Origin: Merdiplasma sp905207905
Lineage (GTDB): Bacteria > Bacillota > Clostridia > Lachnospirales > Lachnospiraceae
Direction of reading: 5' to 3'
NCBI GenBank assembly: GCA_902475025.1
Contig: CABRXX010000005.1
Location: 1-64,000, forward strand
Length of the DNA: 64,000 bases
The position numbers were made by a program, and so were the translations under genes. Positions within the stretch are counted from its first letter, which is position 1, and each line of letters begins with the position of its first letter. The notes under the pieces are model-generated. The model ran no database searches. It worked only from the letters and a program-made list of their open reading frames with translations, and was not told where the DNA came from. Positions 52,363-60,593 of this stretch are shown in pieces.

Positions 52363-52426
52363 AAAAAAGACGTTGATGTTGCAAACTGCTAATTTGGGCG
52401 GATTTTGCAACATCCTCGTCTTTTTT
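52363..52426 (-). terminator. Bidirectional terminator after metQ, contains repeat motif
   Basis: 23-base arms (52363-52385 and 52404-52426) pair with two mismatches and carry A6/T6 tracts on either side, so they can act on both strands. It closes the minus-strand metNIQ transcript 80 bp after metQ. On the minus strand the stem includes GAGGATGTTGCAAAAT, the core shared with the repeats at 27337 and 41698. Confidence 0.85.
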
Positions 52427-52504
52427 GCTTTTTCTCTTAGAAAAAGGTTTTCTCTATTTGTTTTGTGAGAATTCTTTTTGAATAAGCTGCTGAAAGGGTC
52501 TTAT

Positions 52505-53317
52505 TTACTCCTCAAAAGGGATTACAGCTCCGTCATAAGTATCATTGATGTAGTTTTTGATGTCATCCGATTTCAAGGTGTCTACCAGAGCTTTGATTTT
52601 GTCGCTTTCCTCATTGCCCTCTTTTACTGCGATCACATTGACATAGGTCTGGGCTGCCTCGGAGTCAGATTTTTCGTATGCTAAGGCATCGTTGGCAACA
52701 GAAAAGCCTGCCTGAAGGGCGTAGTTTCCGTTCAGTACGATGAAGGAAACGTCGGGAGCCATTCTTGCCACCTGCTCAGCGGCCAGCTCTACGATCTCCA
52801 CGTCAATATTTTTGGATTCAATATCATTGATAGTGGCTTCCAGACCTGTATCCTCCTTCAGGGTGATGATACCATTGTCCTGGAGCAGAAGCAGTGCTCT
52901 TGCCTCATTGGTGGTGTCATTGGGAACTGCGATAGTATCGCCGTCTGCCAGATCTTCCAGGTTGTCTTTCTGGCCCGGATAGATACCAAAGGGCTCATAA
53001 TGGATGCCGCCGGCATTTACCAGATGGGTACCCCGCTCCTCATTGAAGCTCTCCAGATAAGGGATATGCTGGAAATAGTTGGCATCAAATTCACCGCTCT
53101 CTACTACCTCGTTGGGGATGATGTAGTCGTCGAAGATTTTAATATCCAGAGTGTAGCCCTGCTCCTTAAGAAGCGGTTTTGCCTGTTCCAGAATCTCCGC
53201 ATGGGGAGTGGCAGAAGCAGCCACGGTGATGGTGGTATCCTCCTGGGCAAAAGCGGTGGCGGAGAGGGTTCCCAGTACCAGGGCAGAAGTAACAAGTGCA
53301 GCAGTAAATTTTTTCAT
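52505..53317 (-). CDS. metQ: MetQ/NlpA family substrate-binding protein
   Basis: This 270-aa extracytoplasmic binding protein matches the NlpA/MetQ family: signal peptide MKKFTAALVT...ATAFA, then ITVAASATPHAEILEQAKP (about residues 32-50), FDANYFQHIPYLESFN (about 80-95), and the IAVPNDTTNEARALLLLQ segment. It should deliver methionine or a similar amino acid to MetI/MetN. Family members in Gram-positives are normally lipoproteins, but here no lipobox Cys is present. The start at 53317 follows GGAGGAATTGATT. It is the third gene of metN-metI-metQ, 113 bp after metI. Confidence 0.9.
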   Translation of the reverse strand: MKKFTAALVTSALVLGTLSATAFAQEDTTITVAASATPHAEILEQAKPLLKEQGYTLDIKIFDDYIIPNEVVESGEFDANYFQHIPYLESFNEERGTHLVNAGGIHYEPFGIYPGQKDNLEDLADGDTIAVPNDTTNEARALLLLQDNGIITLKEDTGLEATINDIESKNIDVEIVELAAEQVARMAPDVSFIVLNGNYALQAGFSVANDALAYEKSDSEAAQTYVNVIAVKEGNEESDKIKALVDTLKSDDIKNYINDTYDGAVIPFEE

Positions 53318-53429
53318 AATCAATTCCTCCATTTCAGTTGTCTATTTTGAAATCAGCGTCAGCAGGGAATGAAGTTCAGTATACGGACGCTGTCATTTCT
53401 GTTTTCTATACGATTTAAGCGTAGGTAGG

Positions 53430-54092
53430 TTAAGCCTTACGTTTGTCGACTTTCTTTGCAAGAGTCATGCCTGCGCTCTGGAAGAGCTGAAAGAGCACTA
53501 CCAGAAGAACTACGGTGACGATCAGAATAGGCGGATCATACCGGTGATAACCGTAGCGGACCGCAATATCTCCCAGACCTCCGGCGCCAAGGGCGCCTGC
53601 CATGGCAGTGTATCCAAGGATGGTTCCCAGAGCAATGGTGGCGTTGACAATCAGGGAAGTGCGGGCCTCCACCAGGAGAACCTTCCATATAATTGTAAAG
53701 GTGCCAGCACCCATGGAACGGGCGGCTTCAATGACGCCCTCATCCACTTCCTTTAAGGAGGACTCCACCATCCGGGCAATAAAGGGAATGGCGGCCAGAG
53801 TCAGAGAAACGATGGCTGCATTTGGGCCATAGCCTTTACCAACCAGCACGCGGGACAGAGGAATCACCAGGATCAGCAGAATCAGGAACGGAATGCTTCG
53901 CACAATGTTGGCAATCACATCCAGGATTTTGTACAGCACTCCGTTGGGCTTTAAGCCGTCCTTCGCAGAAATGGTGAGGAGAATGCCCATGGGAAGACCG
54001 AAGAGATATCCCAAAAAGGAGGACCCCAGGGTCATATATAAGGTTTCGCCGATCCCTTTGAGGATCATATCAATTACTTCCGGACTAAACAT
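53430..54092 (-). CDS. metI: Methionine ABC transporter permease
   Basis: MetI (220 aa) has five membrane helices. GETLYMTLGSSFLGYLFGLPMGILL (about residues 15-39) and the cytoplasmic EAA loop EAARSMGAGTFTIIWKVLLVEA (about 133-154), which docks onto the ATPase, are clear. It overlaps metN by 8 bases, with AGGAGGTGACAGAAG before its ATG inside the metN end. It forms the MetNI pump with MetQ. Confidence 0.93.
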   Translation of the reverse strand: MFSPEVIDMILKGIGETLYMTLGSSFLGYLFGLPMGILLTISAKDGLKPNGVLYKILDVIANIVRSIPFLILLILVIPLSRVLVGKGYGPNAAIVSLTLAAIPFIARMVESSLKEVDEGVIEAARSMGAGTFTIIWKVLLVEARTSLIVNATIALGTILGYTAMAGALGAGGLGDIAVRYGYHRYDPPILIVTVVLLVVLFQLFQSAGMTLAKKVDKRKA

Positions 54093-55116
54093 CTTCTGTC
54101 ACCTCCTCAATAGCCAGCCCACGGTCTGCCAGATACTGTTTCATGGCACCCACATTGGCGCTGTCTTTGATAAATTCCAGGATCATTTCTCCTTTGGCTA
54201 CGCCGCCTACATTTTTGGTGTCAGCCTTCAGGATGTTCACCGGCTCCCGGAAGGTGAGCACCAGGTTGGCGATCACCGGCTCAAAGGCCGAGTTTTCGGA
54301 GAACACAATCCGGATTTTATCGCCGCTCTTGATTTTGGAGCGGGTACCCTCCGGTTTTTTGCCAAGCGTCTCTCCAGAGTCACGAAGAATGATCTCCTTG
54401 GCTGCCGCTGATTTGGGGTGTTCAAAGATCTCAGATACCAGTCCCCATTCTGCCCCCTCTCCGCCGCTTAGGATGGCAACGTGGGAGCAGATCTCCCGAA
54501 CTACAGCCATCTGGTGGGTGATGATCACAATGGTGATGGAGAAACGCTGGTTAATGTCTTTTAATAGTTCCAGGATGGAAGCTGTGGTCTGGGGATCCAG
54601 CGCGCTGGTGGCCTCATCGCACAGGAGAATTTTCGGATCAGAGGCCAAAGCTCTTGCAATGGCTACCCGCTGTTTCTGTCCGCCGGAGAGCTGAGAAGGG
54701 TAGGCGGCCTGCTTTTCTGCCAGCCCTACGATCTCCAGAAGCTCCAGCGCCCTGGTTTTTGCTTCTTTTTTGTTTTTTCCCTGTATATACAGGGGAAAAC
54801 AAACATTTTCCAGAACCGATTTCTGCATCAGCAGATTAAAGTGCTGGAAGATCATTCCGATATCCTGGCGCTGGCGGCGAAGCTCCTTTTCCGACAGATC
54901 TCCCAGAGCAATTCCATCAATCAGAACTCTTCCTTCCGAAGGAGTTTCCAAAAAATTCATACATCGCACCAGAGTGCTTTTGCCGGCTCCGGACATTCCG
55001 ATAATTCCGTAAATGTCACCGGAACCGATGGTTAAATTAACATTTTTCAGAGCCTCCACGGAGCCGTCTTTTCCAAGAAAGCTTTTGGAGAGGTTCTCAA
55101 TTCTTATTTCTGACAT
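54085..55116 (-). CDS. metN: Methionine ABC transporter ATP-binding protein
   Basis: MetN (343 aa) has an ABC domain with Walker A GMSGAGKST (about residues 39-47), signature LSGGQKQR (about 142), Walker B ILLCDEATSALD, followed by a C-terminal NIL (ACT-like) domain from about 265 that in MetN binds methionine and inhibits transport. The domain is complete. AGAAAGGAATTTT precedes the ATG. It is first in the operon behind a ~120-nt structured leader. Confidence 0.95.
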   Translation of the reverse strand: MSEIRIENLSKSFLGKDGSVEALKNVNLTIGSGDIYGIIGMSGAGKSTLVRCMNFLETPSEGRVLIDGIALGDLSEKELRRQRQDIGMIFQHFNLLMQKSVLENVCFPLYIQGKNKKEAKTRALELLEIVGLAEKQAAYPSQLSGGQKQRVAIARALASDPKILLCDEATSALDPQTTASILELLKDINQRFSITIVIITHQMAVVREICSHVAILSGGEGAEWGLVSEIFEHPKSAAAKEIILRDSGETLGKKPEGTRSKIKSGDKIRIVFSENSAFEPVIANLVLTFREPVNILKADTKNVGGVAKGEMILEFIKDSANVGAMKQYLADRGLAIEEVTEDV

Positions 55117-55158
55117 AAAATTCCTTTCTGACAGGGCAAAGTGCCCTGAAGTTCCTTT

Positions 55159-55240
55159 TTGCCAAAGGCTGCGGTAAGACAGCAGAGTGTGCTGTCTGCC
55201 GCGTTTTATTCAGCAGGTAACCCGGCAGTTTCTTTGGCAA
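55159..55240 (-). ncRNA. Structured 5' leader of metNIQ, possible riboswitch-like element
   Basis: On the minus strand, TTGCCAAAG (55240-55232) at the expected transcript start pairs perfectly with CTTTGGCAA (55167-55159). Inside lies a long interrupted hairpin: GCGG-GACAGCA with TGCTGTC-CCGC, plus a CTGCCGGGTTACCTGC segment. After the closing stem, CAGGGCA/TGCCCTG forms another hairpin just before the metN ribosome site. The arrangement resembles a ligand-responsive leader, yet the conserved blocks of SAM-I, SAM-II and T-box leaders are absent. Confidence 0.45.
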
Positions 55241-55245
55241 GTAGT

Positions 55246-55275
55246 ACTATAGCACGTTTGCACGAAAATTGCCAA
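55246..55275 (-). promoter_or_regulatory. Promoter of metNIQ
   Basis: Minus-strand TTGGCA (55275-55270), an 18-base spacer and TATAGT (55251-55246). Transcription should begin about 7 bases downstream, exactly at the first arm of the leader stem. Confidence 0.65.
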
Positions 55276-55279
55276 TTCC

Positions 55280-55319
55280 AAAAAAATACACCTGGCTATA
55301 GAAAAAAACTATAACCAGG
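55280..55319 (-). terminator. Terminator of the LysR gene
   Basis: 11-base arms CCTGGTTATAG and CTATAGCCAGG (one mismatch) on the minus strand, followed by TGTATTTTTTT. It lies 38 bp after the LysR stop and just upstream of the metNIQ promoter. Confidence 0.8.
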
Positions 55320-55356
55320 ATGGAAATTTACTGGGAATACTTTCATAAGCTTTCGT

Positions 55357-56265
55357 TCAGGAGACCGTTGATTTATATTTACGGATCTCTTCCAGATATT
55401 TTTTCCCCAGAGGGCTGATGGAGCTGCCTTTTCGCACCAGGTAACCGATGGTGATTACCTCATCGGATTTTAATTTTACTGCGCAGTAATCTGTGCCGTT
55501 TAAGTTTTCACAGATAATGCCGCAGCACAGTGTGTAGGCATTTAACCCTACCATGAGATTCAATAAGGTGGCCCGATCGTTGGCCCGGATCAGCCGTTTG
55601 TATTCATAGGTGCTTAGAAACTCTTCTGCAAAATAAAAAGAATTGTTCTGCCCCTGTTCAAAGGACAGGCAGGGGTAGTCGCTTAATTCTTCCAGGGCGA
55701 TCTCCTCTCTGTTTGCGAGGGGGTGGCCTTTCCACATATATACATAAATGCTGCAGCTGAGAAGCTCATGGAATTCCAGATTGTTTTCATGAAAAAGTTT
55801 GTTGAGGGCGTTGCGGTTGAAATCATTGACATAGAGTATACCGATTTCGCTTTTGTAATTTTTTACATCCTCGATCACATCATAGGTCCGTGTCTCCCGG
55901 ACCGCAAATTCGTATTCATCCATGCCGAACTGTTTTACCATTTCCACAAAGGCATTGACTGCAAAGGTATAGTGCTGCATGGATACTCCGAATTTTTTCT
56001 TGGGCTGTTCTTTGGTAATATATTTGGATTCGATCAATTCATACTGTTCCATCATCTGTCTGGCGTGGCCTAAAAATTCTTCACCCTCTGGAGTCACCAA
56101 AATTCCCCGGTTCGTGCGGTGGAAGATGGTGATTCCTATTTCCTCCTCCAGTTCCTTGATGGCGGAGGAAAGACTGGGCTGGGAGATAAAGAGCCGTCTG
56201 GCAGCTTCGTTCATGGAAGAAGCGCCAGCCACAGTAATGGCGTAGCGAAGCTGAGTCAGTGTCAT
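55357..56265 (-). CDS. LysR family transcriptional regulator
   Basis: This 302-aa protein has the LysR helix-turn-helix (MTLTQLRYAITVAGASSMNEAARRLFISQPSLS split over residues 1-33) and a LysR_substrate effector domain. The start at 56265 follows AACAGGAGG; a longer N-terminus would place the site inside the gene. It lies directly upstream of metNIQ in the same direction, separated by a terminator, so it may control that operon or a sulfur-related target elsewhere. Effector unknown. Confidence 0.9.
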   Translation of the reverse strand: MTLTQLRYAITVAGASSMNEAARRLFISQPSLSSAIKELEEEIGITIFHRTNRGILVTPEGEEFLGHARQMMEQYELIESKYITKEQPKKKFGVSMQHYTFAVNAFVEMVKQFGMDEYEFAVRETRTYDVIEDVKNYKSEIGILYVNDFNRNALNKLFHENNLEFHELLSCSIYVYMWKGHPLANREEIALEELSDYPCLSFEQGQNNSFYFAEEFLSTYEYKRLIRANDRATLLNLMVGLNAYTLCCGIICENLNGTDYCAVKLKSDEVITIGYLVRKGSSISPLGKKYLEEIRKYKSTVS

Positions 56266-56764
56266 AGAGACCTCCTGTTTTTTTATTTCAGAGGATTCGG
56301 GCATCAAAAGTCACTCGTGCAAGTTTTTTGTGCAATCGGACAGAGGGCGTCGTTCTTAGGGCGTTTGGCACCCGAATCTTCATAGAAAATTCTTCCCTGT
56401 GAAACAAAATTGCGCTGCAGGATCCGATCAGTTACAGCATACCATTATATAGGAAGAAAGGTCAAGAAGCTTCCGGAAAGGAAAAGCATTGGAAAGACAT
56501 GGAAAAAGCAGGACTGCGGTACCGGAGGGCGGACAGCAATAAAATGCAAAACCGTCATAAATTTTTTGTAGCCCTGGAGGCCGGTATATGGTAAACTAAA
56601 AGTACAGAATGGCGGGGCCAAACCGAAAGTAAAGATAGAAAAGCGCAATGCAGGAAGCAAGATCCGAAAGGCTTCAGAGGAACGGCAAAAGGGGAAAGAC
56701 GGAAATATAGAAGGCGGAGGCTCCAACCAGGAGAAAAAGGAAAGCAAGAAAGGGGATTTGAAGT
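56266..56764. other. Non-coding region with a repeat, between lysR and galM
   Basis: This ~500-bp region holds the divergent control regions of lysR and galM and the degenerate palindromic repeat at 56378-56425. From about 56600 on it is purine-rich (AG-runs) on the plus strand with no convincing gene. No clear promoter with both boxes was found for galM. Confidence 0.5.
56378..56425. repeat. Palindromic repeat (TTCATAGAAAAT variant, copy B)
   Basis: A degenerate version of the 41597-41625 palindrome: the right arm GTGAAACAAAA keeps its sequence, the left arm has diverged, and both copies continue into GCAGGATC. Shared flanks show common descent, not chance. Confidence 0.5.
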
Positions 56765-57814
56765 ATGGCAGTGACCAAGAGCAGTTTTGGAAAGACCTTA
56801 GATGGGCAGGAGCTGACGTTGTATACTCTGACGAATACAAAGGGTATGAGCGTGAAAGTGACAGACCTGGGGGCTACCCTGGTGTCTGTGATGTTGCAGG
56901 ATAAGAATGAGATACTGCGGGATGTGGTGCTGGGCTATGATGATGCAGAGGGGTATTATAAAAACACCTGCTATTTCGGTGCAGTAATCGGCCGCAGCGG
57001 CAACCGGATTGAGCAGGGGCGCTTTACTTTGCATGGAAGAACGTATCAGCTGGATCAGAATGATCATGAAAACAATCTTCACAGCGGAAACAATGGTTTT
57101 GACAGACGGATTTGGAAAATGGAGGCAGTGACGGAGAACAGCGTGCGTTTCAGCCTGGAGGATGAGGATGGAGAACAGGGCTATCCCGGGAATTTCCAGG
57201 TGTCTGTCACCTACCTTCTGACGGAGGAGAATGAGCTGTTTTTACGTTACCGTGGGGTATGCGATGAGGATACTGTGGCGAATCTGACCAACCATGTGTA
57301 TTTTAACCTGGCAGGTCACGATTCCGGAGATGTGCTGGATCAGGAACTGATGATGAGCGCAAAGTATTACACGCCGGTTAAGGATTCCAAGGCAATCCCC
57401 ACAGGTGAGATCGCCCCGGTGGCAGGGACGCCTATGGACTTTACCGCAGCAAAACCGATTGGGAGAGAGATCGATGCAGAGTTTGAGCAGCTGAAACTGC
57501 TGGGTGGGTATGACCATAACTTTGTTCTGAAAAAGGATAAAGGCACAGTAATGAAGTTTGCAGAAGCCTACAGTCCGAGAACCGGTATCTGCCTGGAAGC
57601 CTTTACAGATCTTCCGGGTGTCCAGTTCTATGCAGGCAACTTTATCACACCTCAGAAAGGAAAGGGTGGAGTTTCCTATGATAAGCGCTGCGGCTTTTGC
57701 TTAGAGACCCAGTATTATCCCAACTCCGTGAACCAGCTGGGCTTTGCAAAGCCGATTCTTCGGGCAGGGGAGAATTATGAAACCACCACCTGTTACAAAT
57801 TTTCTGTCCGGTAA
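56765..57814 (+). CDS. galM: Aldose 1-epimerase (galactose mutarotase)
   Basis: This 349-aa beta-sandwich enzyme interconverts alpha and beta anomers of aldohexoses. It has the binding HSGNNGFD region (about residues 103-110), catalytic His in LTNHVYFNLAG (about 177-187), and the general base Glu in CLEAFTDLPGVQFY (about 279-292). It starts at an ATG after AAGGGGATTTGAAGT. No other sugar genes adjoin it. A strong terminator follows. Confidence 0.93.
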   Translation: MAVTKSSFGKTLDGQELTLYTLTNTKGMSVKVTDLGATLVSVMLQDKNEILRDVVLGYDDAEGYYKNTCYFGAVIGRSGNRIEQGRFTLHGRTYQLDQNDHENNLHSGNNGFDRRIWKMEAVTENSVRFSLEDEDGEQGYPGNFQVSVTYLLTEENELFLRYRGVCDEDTVANLTNHVYFNLAGHDSGDVLDQELMMSAKYYTPVKDSKAIPTGEIAPVAGTPMDFTAAKPIGREIDAEFEQLKLLGGYDHNFVLKKDKGTVMKFAEAYSPRTGICLEAFTDLPGVQFYAGNFITPQKGKGGVSYDKRCGFCLETQYYPNSVNQLGFAKPILRAGENYETTTCYKFSVR

Positions 57815-57874
57815 TGGAAAAAATACTTGCAATTTCAGGTGATCCGGTGTAATCTGTTTTCGGTAAGAAAATAT

Positions 57875-57912
57875 AGGGCGTTCCACAAAAGTTGTTGGAA
57901 TGCCCTGTTTTG
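57875..57912 (+). terminator. Terminator between galM and glnN
   Basis: An 11-bp stem AGGGCGTTCCA/TGGAATGCCCT (one G-U pair; 57875-57885 and 57896-57906) is followed by GTTTTG. It ends 24 bp before glnN, so it could also attenuate glnN transcription. Confidence 0.7.
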
Positions 57913-57935
57913 ATAAATAGGAAAGGAAGAAACGT

Positions 57936-60044
57936 ATGAGTGAATACTTTAATGTAGCAGATATTTTCGGGGAAAATGTATTCAGCGATAAGGTGATGCA
58001 GGATCGTCTGCCAAAAAAGATTTACAAAGAGCTTCATAAAACGATTGATGAGGGAAAAGAGCTGGATCCCATTGTGGCGGAGGTGGTGGCGGAGGCCATG
58101 AAGCAGTGGGCCATAGAAAAGGGAGCTACCCATTATACTCATTGGTTTCAGCCCCTTACCGGCGTTACAGCGGAAAAGCATGATTCCTTTATTACAGCCC
58201 CAAGACCTGACGGAACCATTCTCATGGAGTTTTCCGGCAAGGAACTGATCAAGGGTGAGCCGGATGCTTCTTCCTTTCCTTCCGGCGGCCTTCGGGCTAC
58301 CTTTGAGGCCAGAGGCTACACGGCCTGGGACTGCACTTCGCCGGCTTTTGTAAGAAAAGACGCTGCGGGGGCGATTCTTTGTATTCCCACTGCGTTTTGT
58401 TCTTACACCGGTGAGGCACTGGATCAGAAAACACCCCTTCTTCGGTCTATGGAGGCTATTAATACTCAGGCACTCCGTCTTCTGCGGTTGTTTGGCAACA
58501 CCACATCCAAGAAGGTGACCCCTTCTGTGGGTGCAGAGCAGGAGTATTTTTTGGTGGATAATCAGAAATATAAAGAGCGAAAGGATCTGATCTACACAGG
58601 CCGTACGCTGTTTGGCGCTATGCCGCCAAAGGGGCAGGAACTGGATGACCACTACTTTGGCACCATCCGGCAGAGAGTGGCGGGATTTATGAAAGATGTG
58701 AATGAGCTGTGGAAGCTGGGAGTGTCTGCCAAGACTCAGCATAATGAGGTGGCTCCTGCCCAGCATGAGCTGGCTCCTATTTATGCAAAAGCCAATGTGG
58801 CAGTGGATCATAATCAGATTGTGATGCAGACCCTGCGGCGGGTGGCCAGAGCTCACGGCTTAAAATGCCTGCTTCACGAGAAACCTTTTGAGGGTGTGAA
58901 CGGATCCGGCAAGCACAACAACTGGTCCATCACCACAGACGATGGGATCAATATGCTGGATCCGGGAAAGACGCCTCATGAAAATGTGCAGTTTCTTCTG
59001 GTGCTGGCCTGTATCCTGAAGGCAGTGGACATCCATGCAGGGCTGCTGCGGGAGTCTGCTTCTGATCCGGGAAATGATCATAGACTGGGGGCCAATGAGG
59101 CGCCGCCTGCTATTATTTCCGTATTTTTGGGAGAGCAGCTGGAGGATGTGGTGACACAGTTGATCTCCACGGGAATTGCCACCAGAAGCAAGGCGGGAGG
59201 CGTGCTGCAGACGGGAGTAAAGACGCTGCCGGATGTGTTTAAGGATGCAACAGACCGGAATCGTACCTCGCCTTTTGCTTTTACCGGAAATAAGTTTGAG
59301 TTTCGTATGGTGGGTTCCAGAGATTCTGTGGCCTCCCCCAATATTGTGCTGAATACCATTGTGGCAGAGGCCTTTTGCGAAGCCTGCGATGAGCTGGAGA
59401 AGGCGGAAAACTTTGAAGAGGCAGTACATGACCTGATCAAACAGTATCTCACAGAGCATGAGCGCATTATCTTTAATGGGAACGGCTATTCTGAGGAGTG
59501 GGTACAGGAGGCAGAGCGAAGAGGACTGCCCAATATCCGCTCTATGGTGGATGCGATTCCCTGGCTGATCGCGGACCGGTCTGTAGAGCTGTTTGGCAAA
59601 TTCGGAGTATTTACCAGGGCAGAGTTAGAGTCCAGAGTGGAGATCAAATACGAAAGCTACGCCAAGGCCATCAACATTGAGGCACGGACAGCCATTGATA
59701 TGGCCAGCAAACAGATCATCCCCGCTGTGATCAAATATACAAAAAATCTGGCGGAGACGGTACTGGCAGTGAGAGCGGCAGGAGTGGAGACACCAGTGCA
59801 GAGCGAGCTTCTGGCGGAGAGCAGCGATCTGCTCTCGGATGCAAAATTGGCGCTGGAAAAACTGATCAATGCAGCAGATGCAGCATCTGCCATGGAGAGC
59901 GGAAGAGAACAGGCGGTTTATTATCATGATGTAGTGATGGCAGCCATGGAAGAACTGCGCAAGCCGGTGGATCGTTTGGAAATGATCGTGGATAAAGATA
60001 TGTGGCCTATGCCCTCCTACGGTGACCTGCTGTTTGAGGTTTGA
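57936..60044 (+). CDS. glnN: Glutamine synthetase type III
   Basis: This 702-aa protein is a type III (GlnN) glutamine synthetase, which makes glutamine from glutamate, ammonia and ATP. It has the GSIII N-terminal signature FNVADIFGENVF, THYTHWFQPLTG (about residues 66-77), SVGAEQEYFLVD (about 199), ATP/glutamate site KPFEGVNGSGKHNNWS (about 315-330), and NRTSPFAFTGNKFEFR (about 434). Length matches the family (about 700 aa). AAAGGAAGAAACGT precedes the ATG. It forms large dodecamers in known cases; regulation in this window is not visible apart from the upstream hairpin. Confidence 0.96.
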   Translation: MSEYFNVADIFGENVFSDKVMQDRLPKKIYKELHKTIDEGKELDPIVAEVVAEAMKQWAIEKGATHYTHWFQPLTGVTAEKHDSFITAPRPDGTILMEFSGKELIKGEPDASSFPSGGLRATFEARGYTAWDCTSPAFVRKDAAGAILCIPTAFCSYTGEALDQKTPLLRSMEAINTQALRLLRLFGNTTSKKVTPSVGAEQEYFLVDNQKYKERKDLIYTGRTLFGAMPPKGQELDDHYFGTIRQRVAGFMKDVNELWKLGVSAKTQHNEVAPAQHELAPIYAKANVAVDHNQIVMQTLRRVARAHGLKCLLHEKPFEGVNGSGKHNNWSITTDDGINMLDPGKTPHENVQFLLVLACILKAVDIHAGLLRESASDPGNDHRLGANEAPPAIISVFLGEQLEDVVTQLISTGIATRSKAGGVLQTGVKTLPDVFKDATDRNRTSPFAFTGNKFEFRMVGSRDSVASPNIVLNTIVAEAFCEACDELEKAENFEEAVHDLIKQYLTEHERIIFNGNGYSEEWVQEAERRGLPNIRSMVDAIPWLIADRSVELFGKFGVFTRAELESRVEIKYESYAKAINIEARTAIDMASKQIIPAVIKYTKNLAETVLAVRAAGVETPVQSELLAESSDLLSDAKLALEKLINAADAASAMESGREQAVYYHDVVMAAMEELRKPVDRLEMIVDKDMWPMPSYGDLLFEV

Positions 60045-60593
60045 CAGATAAGATTTTGGGGAGCTTGACTGCAGAAGCTTAGGAGCTTCCCCGATCCATC
60101 AGAAAAATAGCGAATATGGAGTATTGATAGAACTGCTTAACTTCAGAACTGTCTGGATAGAAGTATTGATAGAAATTCCAAAGAGGAAGGGGCTGTCGCG
60201 TCGGTGCGGCAGCCCCTTTATGGTGTGTTGTTTCAAGTATCCCTAATCCTCCTCAGAAACGGGAGGATACCCGGCAGTCGGAGAATACCGCCGGGTATAT
60301 TATGAAAAAGTTTATTTGAAAAGGAGTAGTAAGATACTCTTCTGAAACAAGTTCATTATAAAAGGAAGAAATGAAAAAATAATGATGCATATTTAAAAAG
60401 AAATTGAAATAGTCATGAACAAATTGTGAACAAGAAAAACGAGGAGGAAAAAGAGCAGAAAATGAAAGGATAATTGTGAAAAAAATGGTTTAGTGCAAAG
60501 TTCACAATAATGATTGATTTTTTTGGGAAAATATATTACAATAATGCTAGTACGTTTTTCGACAGTGAAGTGAGTGCAAAGGAGGATGCTTCT
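60045..60593. other. Intergenic region with hairpins, then AT-rich promoter DNA
   Basis: The first 250 bp after glnN contain three hairpins: an imperfect GGGGA/TCCCC stem (60058-60094), the terminator at 60187-60220, and ATACCCGGC/GCCGGGTAT (60269-60300). The remaining ~290 bp are very A-rich and probably hold the control region of the next gene. No gene is seen. Confidence 0.55.
60187..60220 (+). terminator. Terminator downstream of glnN
   Basis: AAGGGGCTGTCGC (60187-60199) pairs with GCGGCAGCCCCTT (60206-60218) through 13 bp with a 6-base loop, followed by a short T stretch. It is the strongest hairpin in this intergenic region. Confidence 0.75.

Noticed and set aside
55130..55250. SAM-I riboswitch or T-box before metN
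   Set aside because: No S-box core or T-box antiterminator consensus is present; only the general hairpin layout fits.
57645..58856. Minus-strand ORF of 403 codons across galM and glnN
   Set aside because: It overlaps two clearly identified genes and a terminator, with no family pattern.
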